Made by a program: the position numbers and the translations under genes. DNA of 16,265 nt from Rhodospirillaceae bacterium CCH5-H10 (GTDB lineage Bacteria; Pseudomonadota; Alphaproteobacteria; Reyranellales; Reyranellaceae), in NCBI GenBank assembly GCA_001557035.1, contig LSKJ01000816.1, forward strand, positions 1 to 16,265, in the 5' to 3' direction. Shown piece after piece: positions 7,103 through 15,086 of the stretch. Below the pieces are notes generated by a model that ran no database searches, was not told the DNA's origin, and worked only from the letters and a program-made list of their open reading frames with translations. Numbering within the stretch: position 1 is the first letter of the stretch; each line of letters starts with the position of its first letter.

Positions 7103-8098
7103 ATGGACAACCGCAGGGAGAATCCGGCGAAGGTCGGACGGCGTCTCTTTATCGGCGGCACGGCTGCCGGGCTCGTTGCGGCGCCGGCGATCGCGTCGGC
7201 GCAGGCCGAATGGCCCAACAAGCAGATCCGCGTCGTCATTCCCTATCCGCCGGGCGGACCTTCCGACGTCACGACACGCATCGTGCTGGAGCGCGCGGGA
7301 TCGATTCTGGGACAGAGCATCCTGTTCGACAACAAGGCGGGTGCCAGCGGTGCGATTGGCGCCGAGCATGTCATCAAGAGCGCGCCGGCCGACGGCTACA
7401 CCTTCCTGACCACGACCACGGCGATGGTCTGCATCACCGAGCATCTGCGGCCGCTGCCCTACGATACGTCGAAGGACCTCGTGCCGGTGGCGCGCACGGC
7501 CACCTCGTGGATGGGCATGGGCATCAACCCGCAGGTGCCGGCAAACAACCTCCAGGAGTTCATCGCCTACGCCAAGGCCAACCCGGGCAAGATCAACTTC
7601 GGCTCGGCCGGGCTTGCCACCATCACCCAGCTCTACGGCGAGATCTTCAACATCGAGGCCGGGGTGAAGATGGTGCATGTGCCCTACAAAGGCAGCGCGC
7701 CGGCGACCAACGACCTGCTGGCCGGCCAGATCCAGGTGCAGTTCGATCCGACCACGCTTCCGCACATCGCTGCCGGTCGCCTGAAGTGCTTCGCCGTGCT
7801 GGGCGAGAAGCGCTGGCCGGGCAAGCCGGACGTGCCGACCCTCAAGGAGCAGGGCCTGGGCAAGATGGGCGGCGATGCCTGGTACGGCATCTTGGCCGCC
7901 AGGGGCACGCCGCAGACCGCCATCGACAGGATGGCTGCCGCGATCGGCGAGGCGGTCAAGGACCCGGCGCTGAACGAAAGGCTCGTGGCCAGCGGCAACT
8001 ATTCGAGTTTCCAGGACACGAAGACCTTCCAGGGGACGATCGAGCGCGAGCGCGTGTCGTTCGGCGAGATCATCCGGAAGGCCGACATCAAGGTCTGA
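7103..8098 (+). CDS. Tripartite tricarboxylate transporter (TctC/Bug) substrate-binding protein
   Basis: A 331-residue periplasmic binding protein of the Bug/TctC family, which captures carboxylates and other small organic molecules. The N-terminus carries a twin-arginine type signal, GRRLFIGG with the arginines at 13-14. A hydrophobic stretch follows, with a likely cleavage site after SAQA (residue 35), suggesting Tat export. The mature protein begins EWPNKQIRVVIPYPPGGPSD, the classic Bug opening whose PPGG loop contacts the ligand carboxylate. Later motifs are NKAGASGAIGAEHV, FGSAGLATITQLYGEIF, VPYKGSAPATNDLLAGQIQV and DVPTLKEQG. A strong ribosome binding site (GGGAGGG, 7087-7093) sits nine bases before ATG 7103. 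No TctA or TctB membrane genes are nearby, so it is an orphan receptor, as is very common in this family. The ligand is unknown. Confidence 0.94.
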   Translation: MDNRRENPAKVGRRLFIGGTAAGLVAAPAIASAQAEWPNKQIRVVIPYPPGGPSDVTTRIVLERAGSILGQSILFDNKAGASGAIGAEHVIKSAPADGYTFLTTTTAMVCITEHLRPLPYDTSKDLVPVARTATSWMGMGINPQVPANNLQEFIAYAKANPGKINFGSAGLATITQLYGEIFNIEAGVKMVHVPYKGSAPATNDLLAGQIQVQFDPTTLPHIAAGRLKCFAVLGEKRWPGKPDVPTLKEQGLGKMGGDAWYGILAARGTPQTAIDRMAAAIGEAVKDPALNERLVASGNYSSFQDTKTFQGTIERERVSFGEIIRKADIKV

Positions 8099-8131
8099 GA
8101 CTATACTGGGGCCGGTTGAGGAGAGTTTAAG

Positions 8132-9079
8132 ATGACCAAGCCGGAAACCAGGACCTACGACCGCAGCGCCGAGGACCTCGGCAACATCGTGGCGCTGGAG
8201 CACGTCAATCTCGGGATCGCCGACCAGGGGCTGGCGACGGTCTTCTACATGAGCGGGCTCGGTCTCACGCGCGATCCCTACATGATGACCAGCATCGACA
8301 ATATGTGGGTCAATGTCGGGCGCAGCCAGTTCCATCTGCCGACGATGGCCAAGGCCCAGCGCCTGCGCGGACGGGTCGGGCTCGTGATCCCCGATCGCGA
8401 GGCGCTGCTGCAGCGGCTCGGGCGCGTGAAAGGCATGCTGGGCGACACGCGCTTTGCCTTCGTCGAGCACGAGGACCATGTCGAGACGACCTGTCCCTGG
8501 GGCAACCGGATCCTCTGTCACGATCCGTCGTCGCGCTTCGACGGCATGGGGCTGGGCATGGCCTATGTCGAGTTCGATGTGCCACGGGGAACGGCCAACG
8601 GCATTGCCGGCTTCTATCGCGACGTCTTCGCGACCGGCGCGCGCGTCGAGGGAACGGCGGCGCATGTTTCGGTCGGTATCGGCCAGGAGCTGATCTTCCG
8701 CGAGGGTGACGTCGCTGCCGAGGTCTATGACGGGCATCACATCCAGGTCTACGTCGCGAACTTCTCCGGACCGCACGGGCGGCTGGTCGAGCGCGGCCTG
8801 CTGACCGAGGAAAGCAACCAGCACCAATACCGCTTCCAGCAGATCGCCGATCCCACGAGCGGCAAGGCGCTGTTCGAGATCGAGCACGAGATCCGCAGCC
8901 TGCGTCATCCGCTCCATGCGCGGCCGCTGGTCAACCGCAATCCGCTGCAGACCAATCGTGCCTACGTCCCCGGCCGCGATGGCTGGGTGCCCGAACCGAC
9001 GTTGCCGGAAATGGACGATCCGAGGGTCGAGATGAGGCGCAAGCGCTTCGAGGAAGCGACGCGGCGGGCGGCCAACTGA
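8132..9079 (+). CDS. VOC-family (glyoxalase/extradiol dioxygenase fold) protein
   Basis: A 315-residue cytoplasmic protein with two vicinal-oxygen-chelate modules. Module 1 (about 18-132) opens with ALEHVNLGIAD (His24), continues with QFHLP (His68) and closes with CPWGNRILCHDP, the usual VOC ending. Module 2 (about 140-255) has MAYVEFDVPRG, where Glu147 occupies the place normally taken by a metal-binding His. It also has GHHIQVYV (His202-203) and LFEIEHEIR (Glu249/251), so a metal site is possible. A conserved-looking tail RHPLHARPLVNRNP follows. The reaction is unknown; ring-cleavage dioxygenase, isomerase or lyase are all options. ATG 8132 has a GAGGAGAG ribosome binding site at 8118-8125. 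The gene begins 33 bases after the Bug gene and its stop overlaps the next start (TGATG), so it is likely cotranscribed with both. Confidence 0.85.
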   Translation: MTKPETRTYDRSAEDLGNIVALEHVNLGIADQGLATVFYMSGLGLTRDPYMMTSIDNMWVNVGRSQFHLPTMAKAQRLRGRVGLVIPDREALLQRLGRVKGMLGDTRFAFVEHEDHVETTCPWGNRILCHDPSSRFDGMGLGMAYVEFDVPRGTANGIAGFYRDVFATGARVEGTAAHVSVGIGQELIFREGDVAAEVYDGHHIQVYVANFSGPHGRLVERGLLTEESNQHQYRFQQIADPTSGKALFEIEHEIRSLRHPLHARPLVNRNPLQTNRAYVPGRDGWVPEPTLPEMDDPRVEMRRKRFEEATRRAAN

Positions 9080-9327
9080 TGCTGGGTCTGGTTTTGCGGA
9101 TCGTGGGCTTCGGCCTGCTCGGCTTCGTCGCGACTCCCATCGTGGTCGGGATCACGGTTCTCGTCCTCGCCTATAGTCTCGATTCTCGCTGTGGCACGCC
9201 CGGCGATTCGGGGGGCTGTGAGATGGGGGTAGCGTCCATCGCCATCGCCTCGGCCCTGCCGGGCCTGGCAATGGGCGTTGCCTTCGCGCTGTATCGGCAT
9301 TTCCGGAAGAAGCGCGTGAAGCCGTGA
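9079..9327 (+). CDS. Small two-helix membrane protein, function unknown
   Basis: An 82-residue protein with two hydrophobic helices (about 4-32 and 50-72) and a strongly basic tail, RHFRKKRVKP. By the positive-inside rule, both ends should lie in the cytoplasm and the short loop in the periplasm. That loop contains two cysteines, Cys38 and Cys47 (CGTPGDSGGC), which could form a disulfide. I do not recognise the family. ATG 9079 shares its A with the TGA of the VOC gene, and its own TGA (9325-9327) overlaps the next gene's GTG by four bases, so the three genes are probably translationally coupled. That tight packing and normal codon use support a real gene. Confidence 0.72.
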   Translation: MLGLVLRIVGFGLLGFVATPIVVGITVLVLAYSLDSRCGTPGDSGGCEMGVASIAIASALPGLAMGVAFALYRHFRKKRVKP

Positions 9328-10040
9328 CGGTCGCTGACGCCTCGGCATTCGGCAAGCTCAAGGCGCGCATCCAGGCGCTGCGGGCCAAGACCATCGACAA
9401 CGGCTGTACCGAGGGCGAGGCCCTGGCGGCGGCGGCAAAGGTCGCGGAACTGCTCGATCGCTACGAGCTGTCGCTTACGGATGTCGAGATCCGCGAGACT
9501 CAATGCGAGGAGCGGGTCTATGAGACCCATCTCAGGAAGCGCATCCCGATCGACGAATGCATCGGCGCCATCGCGGCGTTCTGCGATTGCCGCGTCTGGC
9601 GCGAGAAGAACGCGGCCGGGGAGGCGCGCTATGTTTTCTTCGGCCTGCCGGCCGACGTCGAGGTGGCGCACTACCTGACCGAGCTGATCGATGGCGCCGT
9701 GCGTGCCGAACTCGGCCGCTACAAGGTCTCGGCCGAGTACAAGCGCTTCATGCATCAGGAGCGGCACATGGCCAACGCGTCGTTCGCGCTGGGCATGTGT
9801 GCGTCCATGGCCGACCGGCTGGTGGCGATGAAGGCGGAACGCGACGGGGTGATCCAGAGCAGCGGTCGTGGACTGGTGGTGCTCAAGGCCGCCGTGGTCG
9901 ATACCGAACTGGAGAAGCTCGGATTGAAGCTGCGGACCGTGGAAGCGGGGCCAGGGCGCTTCATCTCGCCAGACGCCTACGATGCCGGCGGCATTGCGGG
10001 CGGAGCGGTATCCCTCAACCCTGCGATTCGCCGGAAGTAG
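9324..10040 (+). CDS. DUF2786-type protein, function unknown
   Basis: A 238-residue soluble protein. The first 50 or so residues (KLKARIQALRAKTIDNGCTEGEA...AAKVAELLDRYELS) match the pattern of the DUF2786 helical domain: a lysine/leucine helix, a TEGEA turn, then a helix ending in a tyrosine. The remainder contains RYVFFGLPADVEVAHYLTELI and a region starting YKRFMHQERHMANASFALGM, and ends with a Gly-rich AGGIAGGAVSLNP. No catalytic motif is evident. Such proteins occur in phages, plasmids and chromosomes, and no biochemical role is established that I know of. The start is GTG 9324, overlapping the previous stop as GTGA. The stop at 10038-10040 faces the GMC gene across six bases. Assignment to the DUF is by eye. 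Confidence 0.7.
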   Translation: MTVADASAFGKLKARIQALRAKTIDNGCTEGEALAAAAKVAELLDRYELSLTDVEIRETQCEERVYETHLRKRIPIDECIGAIAAFCDCRVWREKNAAGEARYVFFGLPADVEVAHYLTELIDGAVRAELGRYKVSAEYKRFMHQERHMANASFALGMCASMADRLVAMKAERDGVIQSSGRGLVVLKAAVVDTELEKLGLKLRTVEAGPGRFISPDAYDAGGIAGGAVSLNPAIRRK

Positions 10041-10053
10041 GCTTACTCAAGCC
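10040..10053. terminator. Short hairpin at the convergent gene junction
   Basis: GGCTT and AAGCC form a 5-bp stem around an ACTC loop, straddling the stop codons of the plus-strand DUF2786 gene and the minus-strand GMC gene. It could slow polymerase from either side. It has no U-tract and is short, so a terminator role is tentative. Confidence 0.3.
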
Positions 10054-11663
10054 ATCGCGGCGGCGCGGACCATGTCGGCGCACTTCTCGCCGATCATGAT
10101 CGCGGGGGCATTCGTGTTGCCGGCGACGATCGAAGGCATGATCGAGGCATCGGCCACGCGCAGACCCGAGGTGCCATGGACCCGGAGCTGCGGATCGACC
10201 ACGGCATCGACCTCGCGGCCCATGCGGCAGGTGCCGACCGGATGGAGGTTCGAGACGCCGCGGGCGCGGATGTCGGCCTTGAGGTCGGCGTCGCTGGTGA
10301 TGCCGGCGCCGGGCAGGATTTCCTCGACGATGAACGGCTTCAACGCCGGCTGGCTGGCGATTTCGCGGCAGATCCGCATGCCGTGCAGCAGGGCGTCGAA
10401 GTCCGAGGCATTCTTCAGGAAGTTGAACCTGATCTCCGGTGCGGCCATCGGATCGGCCGACTTGAGGCGCACCGTGCCGCGTCCCGACGGCGTCAGATGA
10501 ACGGGGCTCAATCCGAACGCCGAGAAAGGCTGCGGGACGATGCCGGACTTGTTCCTGTCCTTGATCGCCCAGGCAAACATGTTGATCTGCAGGTCGGGTC
10601 GTTCCAGCCGCTTGTCGCTGCGTACCAGCGCGCCGACGAACAGGCCCATGCTGGCCAAGGGTCCCGTGCGGCCGAACGCGTACTGGGCCGCCGCCATCAG
10701 CCGGCGCGGCAGGCTGATCGTCAGGTCGTTCATGGTGACGGGCTGGCTGCAGCGATAGGCGATGTAGGTGTTGAAATGGTCGTGCAGATGGCTCCCGACG
10801 CCCGGCATGTCGCGCAAGACCTCGATACCATGCTGCTTCAGGTGATCGGCCGGACCGAGCCCCGACAGCATCAGCAATTGCGGCGAGCCATAGACGCCTC
10901 CCGAGACGATTACCTCGCGGTTTGCGCGGGCACGCACGAGGCCGCCCTGTGTGCGGTATTCGACGCCGGTGGCGCGGCCGCTTTCCATCAGCACTCTGGT
11001 GGCATGCGCGGAGGTGGCGACGGTGAGATTGCGCCGGCCCTTCGCGGGACCGAGATAGGCGCGGGCTGAGGACCAGCGGCGGGCCCGGTTGATGGTGGTC
11101 TGGTAGAAGCCGACGCCGTCCTGCGTGGCGCCGTTGAAATCCGGATTGGCCGGGATGCCGGCCTGCACGGCGGCATCGTGCATCGCGCGCGCCAGCGTCG
11201 GCTGCCAGCGATGGTCCTGGACCTTGAGCGGTCCGCCGGTGCCGTGGAATTCGTCGGCGCCGCGCTCCTGATCCTCGGCGCGCTTGAAGTAGGGCAGGAC
11301 GGACTGATAGTCCCAGCCTTCGCAGCCGCGCTGGCGCCATTCGTCGTAATCAGCCGCGTTGCCGCGCATGTAAACCATGCCGTTGATCGAGCTGGTGCCG
11401 CCCAGCACCTTGCCGCGCGGCTGGTACATGATGCGGTTGTTGAGCTCGGCTTCCGGCTCGCTGTCGAACATCCAGTTGACCTTCGGGTTGTTGAAGGTCT
11501 TGTGATAGCCGAGCGGCACGTGGATCCACGGATAGGTGTCGCGCGGTCCGGCTTCGAGCAGCAGCACGGAAAAGCGGCCGTCTTCGCTGAGACGCCCGGC
11601 GACGGCGCAACCGGCCGAGCCGGCGCCGGTCACGATGAAATCGTACGAAGCTTCGCCTTGCAC
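10047..11663 (-). CDS. GMC-family FAD-dependent oxidoreductase (choline/alcohol dehydrogenase-like)
   Basis: A 538-residue flavoprotein of the glucose-methanol-choline family, which oxidises primary alcohols to aldehydes using FAD. The FAD-binding Rossmann motif GAGSAG is at 13-18, with the ribose-binding Glu37 in LLLEAGP. GMC signature 1 ([20 protein letters not shown]) starts at 82, and signature 2 appears as [16 protein letters not shown]. The catalytic pair is His474 in HPVGTCRMG and Asn518 in GNTNAP; their 44-residue spacing equals that of His466/Asn510 in choline oxidase. There is no signal peptide, so it is cytoplasmic. The start is GTG at 11661-11663, with a GGGGGA stretch a few bases upstream. 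It begins 42 bases after the livF stop on the same strand and is probably the last gene of the liv operon, suggesting that the imported compound or a derivative is an alcohol. Substrate specificity cannot be read. Confidence 0.93.
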   Translation of the reverse strand: MQGEASYDFIVTGAGSAGCAVAGRLSEDGRFSVLLLEAGPRDTYPWIHVPLGYHKTFNNPKVNWMFDSEPEAELNNRIMYQPRGKVLGGTSSINGMVYMRGNAADYDEWRQRGCEGWDYQSVLPYFKRAEDQERGADEFHGTGGPLKVQDHRWQPTLARAMHDAAVQAGIPANPDFNGATQDGVGFYQTTINRARRWSSARAYLGPAKGRRNLTVATSAHATRVLMESGRATGVEYRTQGGLVRARANREVIVSGGVYGSPQLLMLSGLGPADHLKQHGIEVLRDMPGVGSHLHDHFNTYIAYRCSQPVTMNDLTISLPRRLMAAAQYAFGRTGPLASMGLFVGALVRSDKRLERPDLQINMFAWAIKDRNKSGIVPQPFSAFGLSPVHLTPSGRGTVRLKSADPMAAPEIRFNFLKNASDFDALLHGMRICREIASQPALKPFIVEEILPGAGITSDADLKADIRARGVSNLHPVGTCRMGREVDAVVDPQLRVHGTSGLRVADASIMPSIVAGNTNAPAIMIGEKCADMVRAAAMA

Positions 11664-11705
11664 GCCGTTTCCCCCGTTCGTTTCCGGGAGCGTAGCGCGC
11701 CCTCT

Positions 11706-12422
11706 TCAGCCGAGATAGGCCTTCACCAGCCGTTCGTCGGTGAGGAAGGACTGCCATTCGCCGGGGCCGATCTCGTGGACGATGCTGCCGACCGACATGA
11801 CGTAGGCGCGGTCGGTGATCTCCGAGGCGATGCCGACATTCTGCTCGATCAGCAGCAGGCCCATGCCGCGCTCGCGCAGCGCCTTGATGACCAGCAGGAT
11901 GTCCTTCACGACCTTGGGCGCTAGGCCGGTCGAGGGTTCGTCCATGATCAGCAGGTCGGGCTGCAGCAACAGCGCGCGGGCGATCGCCACCATCTGCTGC
12001 TGGCCGCCGCTCAACAGCTCGACCGGCGAGGCGAGACGCTCCTTCACGACGGGAAAGAGGGCCGTCACCTCGTCCCACGAGAAACGCATGTTTGCGCCGC
12101 GCACCTTGCGGCCCACGGTCTCGGCCAGGATCAGGTTCTCGCGCACCGACAATTCGCCGAACAGGCGGCGGTTCTCCAGCACGACGGCCAGCCCGTGCCG
12201 GGCGAGGTCGTGGGCCGGCGTCGCGGTGATGTCGGTGCCGTTCTTCACGATGCGGCCGCCGCGGGCGCGCAGCAGGCCGCAGACGGTGCGGACCAACGTG
12301 GTCTTGCCCGCGCCGTTTGCGCCGACCAGGGCCACGGCCTCGCCGTCGCCGACCTTGAGCGAGACGTCGCGCAGGACGGTGAGGGCGCCGTAGCCGGCGG
12401 AGACGGAGGTCACTTCCAGCAC
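11706..12422 (-). CDS. livF: HAAT ABC transporter ATP-binding protein LivF
   Basis: One of two cytoplasmic ATPases powering a branched-chain-amino-acid-type importer; 238 residues, the usual LivF size. Walker A GANGAGKT is at 34-41, the signature LSGGQ at 138-142 and Walker B LLIMDEP at 158-164. The switch region reads LLLIEQNV, with the Gln/Asn typical of LivF instead of the canonical His. The Q-loop region is VVLENRRLFGEL where most relatives have PEGRR, a mild deviation. The start is GTG at 12420-12422, three bases after the livG stop, so the two ATPases are almost certainly translated together. The GMC gene follows after 42 bases. The substrate is set by the binding protein, not by this subunit. 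Confidence 0.94.
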   Translation of the reverse strand: MLEVTSVSAGYGALTVLRDVSLKVGDGEAVALVGANGAGKTTLVRTVCGLLRARGGRIVKNGTDITATPAHDLARHGLAVVLENRRLFGELSVRENLILAETVGRKVRGANMRFSWDEVTALFPVVKERLASPVELLSGGQQQMVAIARALLLQPDLLIMDEPSTGLAPKVVKDILLVIKALRERGMGLLLIEQNVGIASEITDRAYVMSVGSIVHEIGPGEWQSFLTDERLVKAYLG

Positions 12423-12425
12423 GGC

Positions 12426-13184
12426 TCAGACCCCGAGATAGACTTCGCGGACCCGCGGGTCGCGCTGGATGGCGGCCATGTCGCCGCTGGCGATGATCTC
12501 GCCGAAATAGAGCGTGTGCACGGTGCGGGCCACGGTCATCAGGCCCATGTCGTGCGACACCAGCAGGACGGTGATGCCTTCCTCGTTCAGCCGCACGATC
12601 CAGTCGCGCAGGTCGTCGATCTCCTGGACGTTGAGGCCGGAAGAAGGTTCGTCGAGCAGCAGCAGACGCGGTTCGCCGACCACGGCGCGGGCGATCTCAA
12701 GGATGCGGCGCTGGCCGGCGGTCAGGCTGGCGGCCGGCAGGTCGCGCAACGCGGTGAGGCCGAAGCGCTCGCAGCCGGCCTCGGCGCGTTCGCGGATCTC
12801 GCGCATCTGGCCGCGCGATGCGGGCGTGCGCAGCAGGTCCTGCAGCATGGTAGTGCGTGTGAGCTTGGTGCAGCCGACCATGACGTTCTCCAGCACGGTC
12901 ATCTGCTCGAAGACCTGGGGCGTCTGGAAGGTGCGGACGAGGCCGTTGAGCCCGCGCTGCTGGATCGTGTCGCGGCCCAGCGTGGCGCCGCGATAGGTGA
13001 CGGTGCCGGCCAGGGGGCGGATGTAGCCGGTCACGATGTTGAACAGCGTGGTCTTGCCCGAACCGTTGGGCCCGATGAGACCGATGATGCCGCCCTCGGG
13101 CACGTCGAAGGTGACGGAGCGCAGCACGGAGAGGCCGCCGAACGAGTGGCCGACCTCCCTGAGGGCGAGAAGGGGCTCAGCCAT
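12426..13184 (-). CDS. livG: HAAT ABC transporter ATP-binding protein LivG
   Basis: Second ATPase of the importer, 252 residues from the chosen start. Walker A GPNGSGKT is at 38-45, the Q-loop RTFQ at 84-87, a variant signature LTAGQ at 154-158, Walker B LLLLDEP at 174-180 and the switch His211 in LLVSHD. I chose ATG 13182-13184 over an in-frame TTG at 13203-13205. The ATG has a GAGGGG ribosome binding site about nine bases upstream and gives the family N-terminus (AEPLLALREVGHSFGG). With this start the gene overlaps the livM stop by eight bases, indicating translational coupling. It should pair with LivF as a heterodimer under the LivH/LivM pore. Confidence 0.94.
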   Translation of the reverse strand: MAEPLLALREVGHSFGGLSVLRSVTFDVPEGGIIGLIGPNGSGKTTLFNIVTGYIRPLAGTVTYRGATLGRDTIQQRGLNGLVRTFQTPQVFEQMTVLENVMVGCTKLTRTTMLQDLLRTPASRGQMREIRERAEAGCERFGLTALRDLPAASLTAGQRRILEIARAVVGEPRLLLLDEPSSGLNVQEIDDLRDWIVRLNEEGITVLLVSHDMGLMTVARTVHTLYFGEIIASGDMAAIQRDPRVREVYLGV

Positions 13185-14130
13185 GGCCGCTACCCCTCTT
13201 GGCAAGCCGTGTCCGCAGTTTGCCGAATGCGCCGACTAGGCCTTCGGGCATGAGGACGACGACGGCCACGAGCGCCAGCCCGAAGAGGATCTGGTGGATG
13301 TCGCCCAGCTTGCTCAGCAGTTCGGGCAGAAAGGTGACGAACAGCGCGCCGACGACGATGCCGGGGATCGAGGTCGCGCCGCCGATCACCGGGATCAGCA
13401 GGAAGCTGATGGACCGGTCGACGGTGAAGCTCTGCGTGCTGACGAAGGAAACGTGGTGGGCGAACAGGCTGCCGGCCAGGCTGCCGAACAGGGCGCAGAC
13501 GACGAACACCTTGGTGCGCAGGGCCTGGAGGTCGATCGAGAGGGCGGCCGCGGCGGTGCTGGAATCGCGCATGGAGCGCAGCATCAGGCCGGTGCGGCTG
13601 TCGACGAGATTGTGCGCCACCGCCATGCAGGCGAAGGCCACGATCCAGACGAAGAAGTAATAGCGTGAGGGCCGGTCGAGCAGGAAGCCGAACAGGTCGA
13701 GCTTGGGGATGCCGCCGATGCCCAGCGTGCCGCCGGTCAGCCAGTCCCATTCGAAGAACAGCGCGCTCGCGATGGCGCTGAGCGCCAGCGTGCCCAGGGC
13801 GAGGAAGTAGCCGGTGAGGCGCAGGATGGGCCGGCCGATGACATAGGCCAGCGCCATGCTGATGATGGCGCCGACGAGAAAGCCCACGATGCTGGGCATG
13901 CCCATCATCACGGTGCAGTAGGCGCTGGCATAGGCGCCGAGCCCGTAGAAGGTCGCCTGCGCCAGGTTGACGATGCCGCAATGGCCCAGCAGCAGGCCGA
14001 TGCCGAGGCCGGCGACCGTATAGATGCCGGTGAAGACCAGCAGGTCGGCCATGTAGCGCGGCACGACGAAGGGCAGCGCGGCCCAGACGACGAGGCCGAG
14101 GGCGAGCCAGGGGAGGGTGCGCGGCTTCAT
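13177..14130 (-). CDS. livM: HAAT ABC transporter permease LivM
   Basis: Inner-membrane permease subunit, 317 residues and mostly hydrophobic, with roughly eight to ten helices. An N-terminal block GLGIGLLLGHCGIVNLAQATFYGLGAY begins near residue 42 and corresponds to the highly conserved LivM segment (G-x-VSLGHAAF-type). The cytoplasmic ATPase-contact loop is GLMLRSMRDSSTAAAALSID followed by KVFVVCALFGSLAGSLFAH. The C-terminus reads LVAVVVLMPEGLVGAFGKL, as usual for LivM. It is shorter than E. coli LivM (425 aa), which has extra N-terminal helices, but is normal for alphaproteobacterial HAAT systems. ATG 14128-14130 begins four bases after the livH stop. It forms the pore with LivH. Confidence 0.93.
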   Translation of the reverse strand: MKPRTLPWLALGLVVWAALPFVVPRYMADLLVFTGIYTVAGLGIGLLLGHCGIVNLAQATFYGLGAYASAYCTVMMGMPSIVGFLVGAIISMALAYVIGRPILRLTGYFLALGTLALSAIASALFFEWDWLTGGTLGIGGIPKLDLFGFLLDRPSRYYFFVWIVAFACMAVAHNLVDSRTGLMLRSMRDSSTAAAALSIDLQALRTKVFVVCALFGSLAGSLFAHHVSFVSTQSFTVDRSISFLLIPVIGGATSIPGIVVGALFVTFLPELLSKLGDIHQILFGLALVAVVVLMPEGLVGAFGKLRTRLAKRGSGHG

Positions 14131-14134
14131 GCGC

Positions 14135-15022
14135 TCAGCCTCCCCGCCGGCCGGCGCGGCCGAGGATGCCCTGGGGCATCAGGATCATGATGATGATCAG
14201 CACGGAGAAGGCGACGACGTCCTTGTAGCTCGACGAGATGCCGATGATGGCCAGCGACTCGACCAGACCCAGGGTGAGGCCGCCCACGGCCGCGCCCAGC
14301 GGATTGGTGAGGCCACCCAGCACGGCGGCGGCGAACCCCTTGAGGGTGAGGTTGAGCCCGAGCTGGTAGTCGACACCGATGAGCGGCGTCACGAGGATGC
14401 CGCCCAGCGCGCCCAGCAGGCCGCCGAGTACGAAGGTGAACGTGCGCATGCGGCCGACGTTGATGCCTGTGGTCGCCGCACCGTCGGCGTCGATCGAGGC
14501 CGCCATCATCGACAGGCCGATCGTGGTGCGATGATAGAAGGCGCGCAGTGCCAGGGTGGCGCCGATGCCGATGGCGATCAGCCACAGCGCGTGGAACTGG
14601 ATAACGGCATCGAGGATGATCAGCACGCCCTCGCCACCCAGCGGCGGCAGCAGGTGACCATCGCGGCCGATGAAGAACAGCACGCTGGCCGACAGGGTGA
14701 GGGCGAGGCCGATGGTCAGCAGCAGGAAGCTGTCCTCGCTCGCGTTCTTCCTGGCCATGTAACGCACGAAGGCGACCTCGATGAAGGCGCCGACCAGGGC
14801 ACCGGCGATCGCGCCGCCTGCGATGGCGGCGGCATAGGGCCAGCCCGTCTTGGTCAGCAGCAGAACGGTGGTCATGGCGCCGATGACCGCGAACTCGCCC
14901 TGCATGGCGTTGATCACGCGGCTGCCCTTGAAGATGGCGGAGAGGCCCATGCCGACGAGCGCGTAGACGATGCCGTTCGTCACGCCCGCGAAGATGGCCT
15001 GAAGGACCAGGCTCAATGTCAT
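14135..15022 (-). CDS. livH: HAAT ABC transporter permease LivH
   Basis: Inner-membrane permease partner of LivM; 295 residues, close to E. coli LivH (308). The start motif GVTNGIVYALVGMGLSAIFKGSRVINAMQGEFAVIGA (from about residue 14) is the classic LivH opening. The ATPase-coupling loop is TTIGLSMMAASIDADGAATTGIN followed by RTFTFVLGGLLGALGGIL. The C-terminus is FSVLIIIMILMPQGILGR, also typical. The start is ATG 15020-15022, with only a weak GGAAG ribosome binding site. The gene is separated from the upstream binding-protein gene by 64 bases that contain a 13-bp hairpin, the largest gap within the transporter part of the operon. Confidence 0.93.
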   Translation of the reverse strand: MTLSLVLQAIFAGVTNGIVYALVGMGLSAIFKGSRVINAMQGEFAVIGAMTTVLLLTKTGWPYAAAIAGGAIAGALVGAFIEVAFVRYMARKNASEDSFLLLTIGLALTLSASVLFFIGRDGHLLPPLGGEGVLIILDAVIQFHALWLIAIGIGATLALRAFYHRTTIGLSMMAASIDADGAATTGINVGRMRTFTFVLGGLLGALGGILVTPLIGVDYQLGLNLTLKGFAAAVLGGLTNPLGAAVGGLTLGLVESLAIIGISSSYKDVVAFSVLIIIMILMPQGILGRAGRRGG

Positions 15023-15046
15023 GAAGGGATGCTTCCGCGCGAGAGG

Positions 15047-15078
15047 GTGGCGCAGGTCCGGGAAGGGACCTGCGCCAC
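15047..15078 (-). promoter_or_regulatory. Strong intercistronic stem-loop between binding protein and livH
   Basis: GTGGCGCAGGTCC (15047-15059) pairs perfectly with GGACCTGCGCCAC (15066-15078), giving a 13-bp GC-rich stem with a 6-base loop. On the transcribed strand it lies eight bases after the binding-protein stop codon and 24 bases before the livH start. It is not followed by a U-tract, so it is unlikely to be a full terminator. It more likely blocks 3' exonucleases or causes partial termination, raising binding protein over permease. Confidence 0.75.
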
Positions 15079-15086
15079 TGGGTTCG

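Noticed and set aside
6980..8917. A 645-codon antisense frame across the Bug and VOC genes
   Set aside because: Both sense genes have strong ribosome binding sites and family motifs. The antisense product has no motif and spans several unrelated genes, so it is a codon-bias shadow.
13185..13205. TTG start for livG seven codons upstream
   Set aside because: ATG 13182-13184 has a better ribosome binding site and produces the family N-terminus. The extension (PRGVAA) is not typical.
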